From NCBI RefSeq assembly GCF_039535785.1, contig NZ_BAAAXV010000001.1, forward strand, positions 1,922,001 to 1,986,000: DNA of 64,000 bases. Direction: 5' to 3'. Positions 25,555 through 36,027 of this stretch are shown here, piece by piece. Below the pieces are notes generated by a model. It saw only the letters and a list, made by a program, of their open reading frames with translations, searched no databases and was not told where the DNA came from. Made by a program: the position numbers and the translations under genes. Numbering within the stretch: the first letter of the stretch is position 1; the number at the start of each line of letters is the position of its first letter. The stretch is from Nonomuraea helvata. GTDB lineage: Bacteria; Actinomycetota; Actinomycetes; Streptosporangiales; Streptosporangiaceae.

Positions 25555-26865
25555 CTAAGCGAGGAAGTTCTTGAGCTCGAAGACGAGCTTGCGGATGTGG
25601 CCTGAGATCACCGGGGTGCCCAGGTCCTTGAATTTCTTGCGGAACCACGGGTCCACGCTCTCCTGGCCCGAGCTGTTGACCGAGCCGACAGGGATGAACT
25701 TCACCCCCGAGCGGTAGACCGCCTCGATGCCGTCGTAGAGGGGCTGCGAACGGTCGAACTCGTAGAAGTCGGAGATCCACACCATCACGGTGTTACGCGG
25801 ATCGCTGATCTTCGGGCGGGCCATGGCCATCGCGACCGGGCCGTCGTTGCCGCCGCCGAGGTTGGTACGCAGCAGCACCTCGAACGGGTCCTGCACCCAT
25901 GGGGTCAGGTCGATCGCCCGGGTGTCGTACGCGATGAGGTGCACGTCCACCTTCGGCAGCCCGGCGAAGATCGACGCCAGGATGGTGCAGTTGACCATCG
26001 AGTCCACCATCGAGCCCGACTGGTCGACGACCACGATCAGGCGGGCCGGGGTGGTGCGGCGCGCGGTCTGCCGGTAGTAGAGCCGGTCGACGTAGAGGCG
26101 CTGGTCTTCCGGGCTCCAGTTGGTGAGGTTCTTCCAGATGGTCCGCTCGATGTCGAGGTTGCGGAAGACCCGCTTGGGCGGCACCGACCGGTCGATGACG
26201 CCCGCGCTGGTCTGTTCCACCTGGGTACGCAGCGCCTCGGCGACCTCGTCCACGTATCTGCGGATCAGCGCCTTGGCGTTGGCCAGCGCGACGCCCGACA
26301 GGTTGGACTTGTCGCGCAGCAGCTGCTCGATGAGCGACATGCTGGGGGTGAGCTGCTTGGACAGCGTCGGGTCGGCGAGCACCTCGCGCAGGTGCATGCG
26401 CTTGACCAGGTCGCCCTCCAGCCCGGCGAGCACCCCTGCCAGCTCTTCGTTGCCCGGGCTGTGCCGCAGCCCGCCGGGCCCGCAGCCCATGCCGCGCTCG
26501 AACCAGGCGGCGTCCTGCTTCCACGCCTCCAGCTGGCCCGCGGTGACGTTGCCCGAGCCCGTGGCGAACACGTTGAGCAGCAGCTTGGAGACCAGGGCCG
26601 CGCGGCGGACCTCGTCTCCCTCCTCGTGGTCCTGCTCCGCCATCAGGCCCTCGAACTCGGCGGCCAGGTCGGGGAAGCGCTGCACGAGGTTGTCGACCGA
26701 GATGCCGGGGTCGAGCAGGGCCGGCGGGAGGCCGAGGTCGTCGACGATGGCCACGCTCGCCCGCTCCAGGGTGGGCTGCTCGTCGGAGCTGAACAGGCGG
26801 GACAGCAGCCGCCAGTAGAGCACCTGGCGCCGGGTCTCGTCGGAGGTGGTCTGGGAATCGGTCAT
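25555..26865 (-). CDS. VWA domain protein with MIDAS motif (YehP-like)
   Basis: A 436-residue protein: a helical N-terminal half (about 1-265) and a C-terminal von Willebrand A domain. The metal-ion-dependent adhesion site is complete: DQSGSM at 281-286, a Thr/Asn region in LLRTNLGGGNDG and the distal Asp in VWISDFYEF. The start overlaps the stop of the upstream gene (ATGA). VWA partners of MoxR ATPases usually recruit the substrate via the bound metal. It has no signal or membrane segment, so the complex should be cytoplasmic. Confidence 0.9.
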   Translation of the reverse strand: MTDSQTTSDETRRQVLYWRLLSRLFSSDEQPTLERASVAIVDDLGLPPALLDPGISVDNLVQRFPDLAAEFEGLMAEQDHEEGDEVRRAALVSKLLLNVFATGSGNVTAGQLEAWKQDAAWFERGMGCGPGGLRHSPGNEELAGVLAGLEGDLVKRMHLREVLADPTLSKQLTPSMSLIEQLLRDKSNLSGVALANAKALIRRYVDEVAEALRTQVEQTSAGVIDRSVPPKRVFRNLDIERTIWKNLTNWSPEDQRLYVDRLYYRQTARRTTPARLIVVVDQSGSMVDSMVNCTILASIFAGLPKVDVHLIAYDTRAIDLTPWVQDPFEVLLRTNLGGGNDGPVAMAMARPKISDPRNTVMVWISDFYEFDRSQPLYDGIEAVYRSGVKFIPVGSVNSSGQESVDPWFRKKFKDLGTPVISGHIRKLVFELKNFLA

Positions 26866-28247
26866 TTGCGCAGCAACCGCCCCGCTCGCTCGCGGAGGAC
26901 GGCGACCACGTCGCCGGCCTTGGCCTCGGCCTTGACGACCTTGGGGTCGGTGGGGCCCATGGCCCAGTCGCCGGTGTGCGCGGTGACGGGCTTCTTCTTG
27001 ACCGTGGCCTGCACGGCGAGTGGCTGCAGGAGCCACTGCCCGCCGTCCCAGCGCATCAGGCCGATGCACGCGGAGGAGGCCGACACCAGCTCGGGCGTGA
27101 GCGGCCCGCAGGACGGCAGCCGGTCGAGGGCCACCGGGAGCGTGTTGCCGCCCAGGTCGAGCGTCTGGCCGTGGATCGTGTAGCCCTCGAGGAACACGGG
27201 CTCCGCGATGCGTACGGGATGGCGGTCGAGGGGCGGGGTCGGCGGCGCCTCGGCCGCGGCGAGCTGGAGCCGCGCGGTCGCGAACGGGTCGGCCGCCGCG
27301 CCGGCCTGCGCGCGGTCGTCGTGCCACACCAGGTCGCCGCCGGGGAGCAGCGGCAGATCGGTGACCTCCAGGCTGAGGTGCCCGGCCAGCGCGCCCATGA
27401 GCACCGGGTGGTCGCTCATCAGCCGCCACACGGACGGGCCGGAGATCGTGTCCACCTTCGCGGCCGCCACGCTCGTGCGCACCAGCTTGGAGGGAGCGCC
27501 GCCGGCGGGCTCGAGGATGCCGTGGACCTGCACGCGTATCACGGTGGCGTGCTCGTGGACGTCGGCGCCCAGGATCAGCAGCCGCCCCGAGACCGGCTCG
27601 GCGGCGCCGTGCCAGGTGCCCTTCTGGGACAGCAGCAGGGCGCGCATCCACAGATCGCCCCACCTGCGGGCGGGGACCACGTCCATCGTGGCGACCGGGC
27701 ACGACGCCCGCAGCTCCGCCGCGAGGCCGTCGAGCAGCACCGCCAGCCCACGCAGCTCGGGCACGGCGAGCAGCGCCTCGATCGCCTGGTCGGAGGAGGA
27801 GACGAGGTCGTGGTCGACGCCGCGCCAGCCGGTGATGGCCAGCTCGCGCAGCCAGCCGCGGGCGCCGGCCAGCACGCTCCCCGGCTCGCCCGCGCCTCCG
27901 CCGGCCTCCCAGGCCCCGCGGGCGCGGCCCAGCGCCGTGTCGAGCCGGGCGAGCAGGGCGTCGTGCACCGCGCCGAACAGCGCGGCCCGCCCACCGGCCA
28001 GCACCGCGAGGTGCTCGTCGCCGATCGATCCCGCGGCCACCTTCTCGGCCGCCTCGCCGATCCGGTCGCCGAGAGGGCTCGCGGCCAGCGCGCCCGCCAG
28101 GGCGGCCAGCGCCGCGGACGCCTCCTCACCGAGCCGGGCGAACCCGTGGGTGAGCGCGCCGTCGAACCCCGCCACCAGGTCGAGCGCCTCGCCGACCCCC
28201 GCGGGGGTGTCGCCGAGCAGCTCACCGAGCTGTACGTCCAGCATCAT
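26862..28247 (-). CDS. DUF5691-like conserved protein of the SWIM/MoxR/VWA operon
   Basis: A 461-residue protein with no motif I can tie to an enzyme. The N-terminal third is Ala-rich and helical (ASAALAALAGALAASPLG); the middle has ARRWGDLWMRALLLSQKGTW and GRLLILGADVHEHATV; the end is basic (VVAVLRERAGRLLRK). Proteins of this size next to SWIM genes in actinomycetes are, to my knowledge, annotated DUF5691; the assignment is tentative. ATG at 28247 overlaps the SWIM stop, and its own stop overlaps the VWA start, so it is co-translated and probably a structural partner. Confidence 0.72.
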   Translation of the reverse strand: MMLDVQLGELLGDTPAGVGEALDLVAGFDGALTHGFARLGEEASAALAALAGALAASPLGDRIGEAAEKVAAGSIGDEHLAVLAGGRAALFGAVHDALLARLDTALGRARGAWEAGGGAGEPGSVLAGARGWLRELAITGWRGVDHDLVSSSDQAIEALLAVPELRGLAVLLDGLAAELRASCPVATMDVVPARRWGDLWMRALLLSQKGTWHGAAEPVSGRLLILGADVHEHATVIRVQVHGILEPAGGAPSKLVRTSVAAAKVDTISGPSVWRLMSDHPVLMGALAGHLSLEVTDLPLLPGGDLVWHDDRAQAGAAADPFATARLQLAAAEAPPTPPLDRHPVRIAEPVFLEGYTIHGQTLDLGGNTLPVALDRLPSCGPLTPELVSASSACIGLMRWDGGQWLLQPLAVQATVKKKPVTAHTGDWAMGPTDPKVVKAEAKAGDVVAVLRERAGRLLRK

Positions 28248-28735
28248 TGCACCGCCTCTGTCGCCGGGAACCAGTGCAGCTCGGCCAGCGGCTCCGTGCT
28301 GGCGGGCACCTCGAGGTAGGCGAGGTGGCGCAGGAACCGGCTGAACACCACGGCAGCGGGGGTGCGCTCGACCGGCCCGTTGATGGAGGACATCAGGTAC
28401 TGCCCCTCGGGCACCTCCACCCCCAGGTAACGGGCCACCCGCTCGAGCCCGTACTGCAGGACCGCCTCGTCGGCCAGTTGGTGAATGTGCTTGCAGGCGT
28501 AGCCGTGCAGCGCGCCGCACGGCCGGTTGTTGTTGGTGCTGCAGCTCAGCGCGTGGGTGCCGGCGGTGATCGACGAGACGTAGACCCGCTCGATGTCGGA
28601 CCCGCTCGACACGACCCCCTGCAACCGCCCGTCGGCCAGCTCGACGAAGGGCACCTTCGCCAGCTTGCGCGGCTTGACAGGCGGCACCATCTGCACCACG
28701 CTGCGCTGCTCCCACGCGGCTCTGTCCGCGTCCAC
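28244..28735 (-). CDS. SWIM zinc-finger protein (YehQ-like), first gene of the operon
   Basis: A 163-residue protein starting at a GTG with GGGAGGG about ten bases upstream. The zinc-binding pattern is C65, C73, C81-K-H83 in SCSTNNNRPCGALHGYACKH, a spaced variant of SWIM (CxCx(n)CxH). SWIM domains bind DNA or proteins. It heads the five-gene unit, each gene coupled to the next except for the 11-bp gap between VWA and MoxR. About 200 bp with no gene separates it from the remnants to the right; a promoter must lie there but I cannot fix it. Confidence 0.82.
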   Translation of the reverse strand: MDADRAAWEQRSVVQMVPPVKPRKLAKVPFVELADGRLQGVVSSGSDIERVYVSSITAGTHALSCSTNNNRPCGALHGYACKHIHQLADEAVLQYGLERVARYLGVEVPEGQYLMSSINGPVERTPAAVVFSRFLRHLAYLEVPASTEPLAELHWFPATEAVQ

Positions 28736-28941
28736 GACCTCAGACCCTCCCGCCCCGGCCGGCTCGCGAGCGCAGGCGGGAGTGCCCGCACCGGCGCGAC
28801 CGGCTGATCAATTGATCCGGGAACTTACCCGACCCGACCGACAGAACGGGGGCCAAACGATCAAAGCGCGAGGTCGGTCCGTACGGCTATGGACGAGTTC
28901 GCCACACGCCACGTCGAGTTCGCCCCCTGGGACGGCCGGCT

Positions 28942-29508
28942 GTGCGGCCGCGGATTGTCGATAATGTTCTCGACCAGCAACCAGCGGCCGGTCGAGGCGG
29001 ACGTGTGCGAGACGTTCGAAGAACTGACGGGGAGGGGCTGATCGAGATCCTCCGGAACAAGGGGGCCCGCGTCCGTGCGGTCTCGAAGGCGGAGGTCATC
29101 GAGATCACGGAGGTGCGGATGGTGCTGGAGGGCCTAGCCGCCGCCAAGGCCGCCGAACGTGTCACGACCGAGCAGGCCGCCCGGCTGCGCGAGATCGTCG
29201 CGGAGATGCGCGCCGCCGTGGAGTCGAACGATCTCGACCGGTATGCGGGGCTGAACGAGTCCCTGCACGCCAAGGTCCGCGAGATCGCCGGCCACCGCAC
29301 GTCGGCGTCGATCATCGAACGGCTCGGGGCGCAGGTGGTGCGGCACACGTTCCGCCTGGCCCGGCAGCCGGGGCGGGCGGCGGTGTCGTTGCCGCAGCAC
29401 GAGCTGATCGTGGCGGCCATCGTCGCCCGCGACCCCGGGGCGGCCCTGACGGCCATGCAGCGGCATCTCCGCAGCGTCGCCACGGCCCTGGAGGCGAGCG
29501 CCGACTGA
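28942..29508 (+). pseudogene. FadR/GntR-type regulator missing its DNA-binding domain
   Basis: The FCD effector domain is well preserved: EVIEITEVRMVLEGLAAAKA, DRYAGLNESLHAKVREIAGH, HELIVAAIVARDPGAALTAM and HLRSVA, with the usual metal-ligand spacing. The N-terminal winged helix is not: only VRDVRRTDGEGLIEILRNKG recalls the end of the GntR motif (VREALRRLEgEGLIEi), and upstream the frame is unrelated. No ribosome-binding site or convincing start exists. It is probably a truncated, non-binding relic; a GTG at 28942 could give a 188-residue product. Confidence 0.6.
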
Positions 29509-29732
29509 CCTGTCCGCCTCCATCAGGTGGTCACGGAACCACTCCCCCAGCCCGGCCGCCTCGGCAGCCCGCTGAGACTCCATGATCAGCGCGCTCAGCC
29601 CTTTGGCCAGCACACTCCGCAGCAGCTTGCGAGCGGCCGCGTCCCCGGGCGGCGCACCTGCGGCGCGAGGCCGTGGGCGAGGACACGGCCTACTTCGCCG
29701 TAGCCGAGCAGCGCCACCTGAGGTCCGTTCAT
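29509..29732 (-). pseudogene. NAD(P)-dependent dehydrogenase with internal deletion (DUF1932 type)
   Basis: From the ATG at 29732 the minus strand reads MNGPQVALLGYGEVGRVLAH, the Rossmann start of a 6-phosphogluconate/3-hydroxyisobutyrate dehydrogenase-like protein. After about 27 residues the similarity jumps, in another frame, to ARKLLRSVLAKGLSALIMES and AAGLGEWFRDHL, which is the start of the C-terminal DUF1932 domain. Some 170 residues between are missing and the 3' end is cut where the FCD remnant ends. Both neighbours were therefore damaged, perhaps in one event. Confidence 0.65.
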
Positions 29733-29816
29733 GAGCGTCCTCTCCACCCCGGCAGGGGCCACATTTCATGCATTGACGTCTCCGCAGGCGGAGGCTAACG
29801 TCGTCTCATATCTTAA

Positions 29817-29829
29817 AGGAAACTTTCCT
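29817..29829. promoter_or_regulatory. Palindrome AGGAAACTTTCCT in the chitinase promoter
   Basis: The 13-base palindrome contains the core GAAACTTTC and is followed by a half-copy, AGTTTCCT, at 29834-29841. It lies 57-69 bases before the chitinase ATG in the AT-rich part of the gap, the expected place for an operator. It shares its core with sites at 16470-16499 and 47274-47286. Confidence 0.5.
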
Positions 29830-29885
29830 AATAGTTTCCTGGCATCCCGCCCCCCATCCACCCCCCAACCGGATGTCGGAGAGCC

Positions 29886-31544
<1,659 letters not shown>

Positions 31545-31547
<3 letters not shown>

Positions 31548-31595
31548 CAGTGATGCTGTAGGTGAGCGCCTTCCCGCCAGGGTCTGCCCCATGGG
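31545..31595 (+). repeat. Dispersed repeat copy B, immediately after the chitinase stop
   Basis: Begins at the chitinase TGA and matches 6038-6090: TGACAGTGATG, TGAGCGCCT and CCAGG are shared in order with similar spacing. The following 70 bp up to the alpha/beta-hydrolase stop hold nothing recognisable. Confidence 0.4.
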
Positions 31596-31662
31596 CTGAC
31601 TGACCTCGAGGTCCTCAACGGGATCGGTCGGCCCTGGCCGGAAGGCGAGCCCGCCACTCCGA

Positions 31663-32445
31663 TCAGAAGACGTTCTTCAGGAAGGGCAGCAGAGCCTCGG
31701 CCGTACGCTCGGGGAACTCCGACATCGGGTAGTGGCCGGCGTTGTCGATCACGACGGCCTGCCCGCGGAGCAGCGACGCCTGAGTCTGCGCCTCGGCCGC
31801 CGGGTCGGGGAAGTCGGGGTCCTTGGCACCCATGAGGACCAGGGCCGGGCAGCGGACCTGGGCGATGGCCTGCTCGGCGTCCGGTTCGCGATTGAGGAGC
31901 ATGGTGCGCATCGCCTCGTGCCGTTCGGGGTCGCGCAGCATCGCCACCAGCTTGGCGCGGTGGTCGGCCAGGTCGTCGGGCTTGGCGGTCTGATGTGCCA
32001 TGGCGTAGTAGAGGCTCCACAGCCGCGGGGACGAGGCGATCAGCCGGACCAGCGCGCGGACGGCGACGTTGAGGGGGACGGCTCTGATGAACCCGTCGAT
32101 CGGGACGATGCCGGCCACCCGCTCGGGCGCCTCGGCGGCAGCGCGGACGATGCCGCCCCCGGCGTAGGAGTTGCCGAGCAGGACGGCGGCGGGCGCGTCC
32201 AACTCCTCCAGCAGGGCCACGATGTCACCACCCACCGCCGACTGGGAGTAGTCGTCCCATCCCGCCGACGACTCCCCGTGGCCGCGCAGGTCCATGGTCA
32301 CCACCTGATATCCCGCCTCCACCAGCGGCGGGCGCAAGAATCGGTAGGCCTCGCGGGTGTCTCCCAGGCCGGGCACGCACACCACGAGCGGCCCTTCACC
32401 GACGGAGTCATAGGCCAGGCAACCGCCCGGAACGTCTACGAACAT
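31663..32445 (-). CDS. Alpha/beta-fold hydrolase
   Basis: A 260-residue soluble hydrolase: oxyanion region PLVVCVPGLGDTREAYRFL, strand MDLRGHGESS, nucleophile elbow LLGNSYAGGG (Ser in GNSYAG), acid in VLMGAKDPDF and catalytic His in DNAGHYPMSEFPE. The family covers esterases, epoxide hydrolases and haloperoxidase-like enzymes; the substrate is not predictable. It lies 27 bp after the membrane-protein gene, probably in one operon with it. Confidence 0.85.
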   Translation of the reverse strand: MFVDVPGGCLAYDSVGEGPLVVCVPGLGDTREAYRFLRPPLVEAGYQVVTMDLRGHGESSAGWDDYSQSAVGGDIVALLEELDAPAAVLLGNSYAGGGIVRAAAEAPERVAGIVPIDGFIRAVPLNVAVRALVRLIASSPRLWSLYYAMAHQTAKPDDLADHRAKLVAMLRDPERHEAMRTMLLNREPDAEQAIAQVRCPALVLMGAKDPDFPDPAAEAQTQASLLRGQAVVIDNAGHYPMSEFPERTAEALLPFLKNVF

Positions 32446-32472
32446 GTCACCACCTTCCCCCTGGCTGAGGAC

Positions 32473-33036
32473 CTAACTGAGGACATCGACGGCGAGGCCC
32501 AGCACGAGCAGCAGGGCCATGACGCCGCCGGAGACGATCGCGCGCCAGGTGCTCGCGGCGCGTTGCCGTACCGAGCGGAAGTACAGGACAGCTCCGGCCA
32601 CCAGCAGCACCCCCTCCACCACCGCCGTGGCCCACGGGACCTGCCACAGTCCGAGGCCGAGCAGCGGCAGGCCGCCGGCGTTACCGGGCAGCAGGGGCAG
32701 GTCGGCGCGGTGTACGAGCAGGTCGAGCAGCCAGTGACTGAACACCACGGCGCCCAGCACCCACCCGGTCCTGCGGCCCCACCGCCATGCGCTGAGGCTG
32801 CCGTACAACGCGGACAGCAGCAACGCGCCCAGCAGTGAGTGGGTGTACCGCGCGTCGATCAGCGCCTCGCCGTAGGTCCCCGGGGCGACGGCCTGGAAGG
32901 ACTCGATCCCGCCCGCCAGGTACAGGACCACGAAGATGACGTCGAGGAACTGGGTGGCGAGCATGAGCGACCACAGCGGGACGCGCGACTGGGTCGCCTT
33001 GACCGCGGCGGCCAGACCGAAGTGTCCGACGAACAT
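32473..33036 (-). CDS. Small integral membrane protein, YdjM/DUF457-like
   Basis: A 187-residue protein with about five hydrophobic helices. It begins FVGHFGLAAAVK, contains ARYTHSLLGALLLSALYG and the HxxxD-type motif VVFSHWLLDLLVHRADLPLL, which recall the LexA-binding inner-membrane metal-dependent hydrolase-like family (YdjM/DUF457). Metal-dependent hydrolysis is only inferred. Its ATG follows directly on the stop of a very small upstream ORF (TGAATG). Confidence 0.75.
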   Translation of the reverse strand: MFVGHFGLAAAVKATQSRVPLWSLMLATQFLDVIFVVLYLAGGIESFQAVAPGTYGEALIDARYTHSLLGALLLSALYGSLSAWRWGRRTGWVLGAVVFSHWLLDLLVHRADLPLLPGNAGGLPLLGLGLWQVPWATAVVEGVLLVAGAVLYFRSVRQRAASTWRAIVSGGVMALLLVLGLAVDVLS

Positions 33037-33168
33037 TCAGCGTCCCTTCCTGGAGTCCGGTCCGGGGGTGCGAGTGGCCCAGTGATCCAGCCACCCGCAT
33101 AGCACGGCAAATAACAGCAGAAAGATCAAGAAATCCACACGTTTCTCCCTATGTCGGCGCGTCTCCAT
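33037..33168 (-). CDS. Possible small single-pass membrane protein
   Basis: A short ORF ends with TGA touching the ATG of the YdjM-like gene. From the ATG at 33168 it would give 43 residues; a GTG at 33138, preceded by AGGGAG at good spacing, would give 33: a membrane segment FLIFLLLFAVLCGWL followed by a polar tail with DHWATRTPGPDSRKGR. Coupling and composition argue for a real small gene, but conservation is unknown. Confidence 0.45.
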   Translation of the reverse strand: METRRHREKRVDFLIFLLLFAVLCGWLDHWATRTPGPDSRKGR

Positions 33169-33260
33169 GCGCCTGCGTCTTGCAGTACGACGGTAGAGAT
33201 CGGGAGCGTCTGCCCGGTATCGGACGATTGTCTGGTGACGCGGGACGCTACATTCTGATC

Positions 33261-35954
33261 GTGCTGTGGGGACGGGAGAAGGAACAGGCGGCGATCGATG
33301 CGCTGATCGCGCAGGCCAGGGGCGGCCGGAGCGGGAGCCTGATCCTGCGGGGCGAGCCCGGGATCGGCAAGTCCGCACTCCTCGACCACGCCGCCCGGTC
33401 CTCGGAGGGCATGCGTCCGCTGCGCGGCACCGGTATCGAGACCGAGGCAGAGCTGCCCTTCGCGGCGCTCCACCTGTTGCTGCGCCCGGCCCTTGACCGG
33501 ATCGGCAGGCTTCCGGCGCCGCAGGCCAGGGCGCTGGAGGGCGCGTTCGGTCTCGCCGCCGCACCGGAGGACCGGTTCCTCATCGGCCTGGCCGCGCTGT
33601 CGCTGCTCACCGAGCTGGCCGAGGACGGTCCGCTGCTCTGCCTGATCGACGACGCCCAGTGGATGGACCGGTCGTCGGCCGAGGCGCTGCTGTTCGCGGC
33701 CCGGCGGCTGCACTCGGAGGGCATCGCCCTGCTGTTCGCTGCCAGGGACGCCTTCCACGCGCCCGGGGTGCCCGAGTTACGGCTCGAAGGCCTCGACCGG
33801 CAGGCGGCCGGCGATCTGCTGCGCGAGCACGCGCCCGGTCTGGGCCCCGCGGTACGGGAGAAGATCCTCGCCGAGAGCGGTGGAAACCCGCTCGCGCTGA
33901 TCGAGCTGCCCCGGGTGTCGGATTCGCCGCACCACGTGCAGGGACCGCTGCCGCGCCGGATCCAGGAGGCGTACGAGGCGCGGATCGCCGTCCTGCCGCC
34001 GGACAGCCAGACGATGCTGCTGGTCGCCGCCCTGGACGACGCCGAGGACCTCGATGTGGCCGTCCGCGCGGCCGGGAAGCTGAAGGTCGATGCCGCCGCC
34101 CTGGGCCCGGCCGAACGCGCCGGTTTCCTGTCCGCCGCCGGCGGGCGGCTGTCCTTCGGCCATCCGCTGATGCGCACGGCGGCGGCGCGGCGGGCGACCT
34201 ACGACGAGCGCCTGGCCGTGCACCGCGCCCTCGCGGCCGTGCTCGACGACGAACAGGACGCCGACCGCCGCGCCTGGCACCTGGCCGCGGCCGCGACCGG
34301 CCGGGACGAGCCGATCGCCGCCGCGCTCGAACAGGCCGCCGGCCGCGCCCGCGAACGCGCGGGCCACGCCGCGGCCGCCGCCGCCCTGGAGCGGGCGGCC
34401 CGGCTCACCCCCGGCCTGGCCGAACGCGCCCGACGGCTGGCCCTGGCAGCCGAGTCCTCCGCCGACGCCGGCGCCCTGGAACACGCGCAGGTCCTGGCCG
34501 ATCAGGCGCGGCGGCTGGGCGACGACCCGCTGACCCTCGTCCGGCTGGCGGGCCTGCGCGGCCGGATCGCGTTCGATCGGGGCGCCGTGCAGGACGCCCA
34601 CCGGATCCTCCTCGACGGCGCCGCCTCCATCGCCGATCTGGACCGCAGGGGCGCGGCGCTCCTCCTGCTGGATGCGGTACGCAACGCGTGGTACTTCAGC
34701 GATCCGGCGGCCGTCGCCGAGTCCTCCGCGCGACTCGCCGGCCTGCCGCTGACACCGGAGGACGGGCTGGATGGGTTCGTCCGGGCAGCTCGCGCTATGG
34801 CCGACTTCCTGGCCGGCGACCTGGACCGGGCGCTCCCGCCGTTTCGCGAGCTCATCGCCGCGGCCGCGGCGATTCCCGCCGGCATGACGGCCCTCAGGAT
34901 CAGCATCTGCTCACTGGCCGGGATATCGGGCGACTTCGACAACGGGCTCGCCATCGCCCACTCGGCGATCGAGGAATGCCGAGCCGACGGCATGATCGGG
35001 CTGCTGCCGCTCGCCCAGGCGGTGCTGGCGATCCACCAGATGTACCTCGGGCGGTTCCGCGACGCCGTCACGACCGCGACCGAGGGACGCCGGCTCGCCA
35101 CCGACATCGGCCAGACGCACCGCATCGCACACTTCGAGAGCGTCATGGCCATGGTGATGGCCGTCCAGGGCCGGGAGCAGGACTGCCGTGAGCTCGCCGA
35201 GCGGACGATCGCGCACGTCACCGCTCATCCGGTGGCGACGATCGTCGGCTGGGCCGAGTGGGCGCTCGGCCTGCTGGATCTCGGCCAAGGCCGCTTCGAG
35301 GCCGCGCTGGGACGCTTCGAGGCCGCCGCCCGCGGGGCGCTCCGGCACCAGATCATGCCCATCTACTTCGCTCCCGACCAGATCGAGGCCGCCGTACGGC
35401 TGGGTCGGCCCACCCGCGCCGCGCAACCGCTCGCCCACTTCGAGTCCTGGGCCACGGCCGCCCGCCATCCGTGGGCGGACGCCGTGCTGCACCGCTGCCA
35501 TGCCCTCCTCGCCCACGACGACGAGGCGGAGCGGCATTGGGAGCAGGCCGTGCAAGCGCACGCCGATGCGAACCGGCCCTACGAACGGGCCCGCACCGAC
35601 CTGCTCTACGGTGAATGGCTGCGCCGCGCCCGCCGGAAAACCGAATCCCGGGCCCGGCTGCGCGCCGCGCTGGAGACCTTCGAACGCGTCGGAGCCCGCC
35701 CATGGGCCGAGCGGGCACGCGCCGAACTGCGCGCGGCGGGTGAGACCGTGGCCCAGGGCTCCCCCGATCTGCTCGCCTCGCTCTCACCCCAGGAACTGCA
35801 GGTGGTACGCCTCGCCGCCACGGGGGCCACCAACCGCGAGATCGCCGCCCAGCTGTTCATCAGCCCCAAGACCGTCAGCCACCACCTGTATCGCGCCTTC
35901 CCCAAGCTCGGCGTCACCACCCGCACCGAACTCGCCCGCCTCGGCGTGGGCTGA
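33261..35954 (+). CDS. Large ATP-binding LuxR-family (LAL) transcriptional regulator
   Basis: An 897-residue regulator. Start chosen at the GTG at 33261 (VLWGREKEQAAIDALIAQA), where family members normally begin. Walker A GEPGIGKSALL lies near residues 34-44 and LCLIDDAQWMD supplies the Walker B region; a long TPR-like helical middle follows, and a C-terminal LuxR helix-turn-helix is seen in LSPQELQVVRLAATGATNRE and FISPKTVSHHLYRAFPKLGV. LAL proteins usually activate secondary metabolite or sugar-use genes. No partner genes are adjacent. A TACATT hexamer lies a few bases before the GTG, so the transcript may be leaderless. Confidence 0.88.
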   Translation: MLWGREKEQAAIDALIAQARGGRSGSLILRGEPGIGKSALLDHAARSSEGMRPLRGTGIETEAELPFAALHLLLRPALDRIGRLPAPQARALEGAFGLAAAPEDRFLIGLAALSLLTELAEDGPLLCLIDDAQWMDRSSAEALLFAARRLHSEGIALLFAARDAFHAPGVPELRLEGLDRQAAGDLLREHAPGLGPAVREKILAESGGNPLALIELPRVSDSPHHVQGPLPRRIQEAYEARIAVLPPDSQTMLLVAALDDAEDLDVAVRAAGKLKVDAAALGPAERAGFLSAAGGRLSFGHPLMRTAAARRATYDERLAVHRALAAVLDDEQDADRRAWHLAAAATGRDEPIAAALEQAAGRARERAGHAAAAAALERAARLTPGLAERARRLALAAESSADAGALEHAQVLADQARRLGDDPLTLVRLAGLRGRIAFDRGAVQDAHRILLDGAASIADLDRRGAALLLLDAVRNAWYFSDPAAVAESSARLAGLPLTPEDGLDGFVRAARAMADFLAGDLDRALPPFRELIAAAAAIPAGMTALRISICSLAGISGDFDNGLAIAHSAIEECRADGMIGLLPLAQAVLAIHQMYLGRFRDAVTTATEGRRLATDIGQTHRIAHFESVMAMVMAVQGREQDCRELAERTIAHVTAHPVATIVGWAEWALGLLDLGQGRFEAALGRFEAAARGALRHQIMPIYFAPDQIEAAVRLGRPTRAAQPLAHFESWATAARHPWADAVLHRCHALLAHDDEAERHWEQAVQAHADANRPYERARTDLLYGEWLRRARRKTESRARLRAALETFERVGARPWAERARAELRAAGETVAQGSPDLLASLSPQELQVVRLAATGATNREIAAQLFISPKTVSHHLYRAFPKLGVTTRTELARLGVG

Positions 35955-35991
35955 ACGTGAGCGGAGCCTCACGGCCGAGCTGACCCGCCAC

Positions 35992-36016
35992 GGCGGGCCC
36001 CTCACAAGGGCCCGCC
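35992..36016. terminator. Bidirectional terminator hairpin
   Basis: Perfect arms GGCGGGCCC and GGGCCCGCC around a 7-base loop, followed by AAAA, between the convergent LAL regulator and aldo/keto reductase genes. Confidence 0.8.
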
Positions 36017-36027
36017 AAAAGGGCCCG

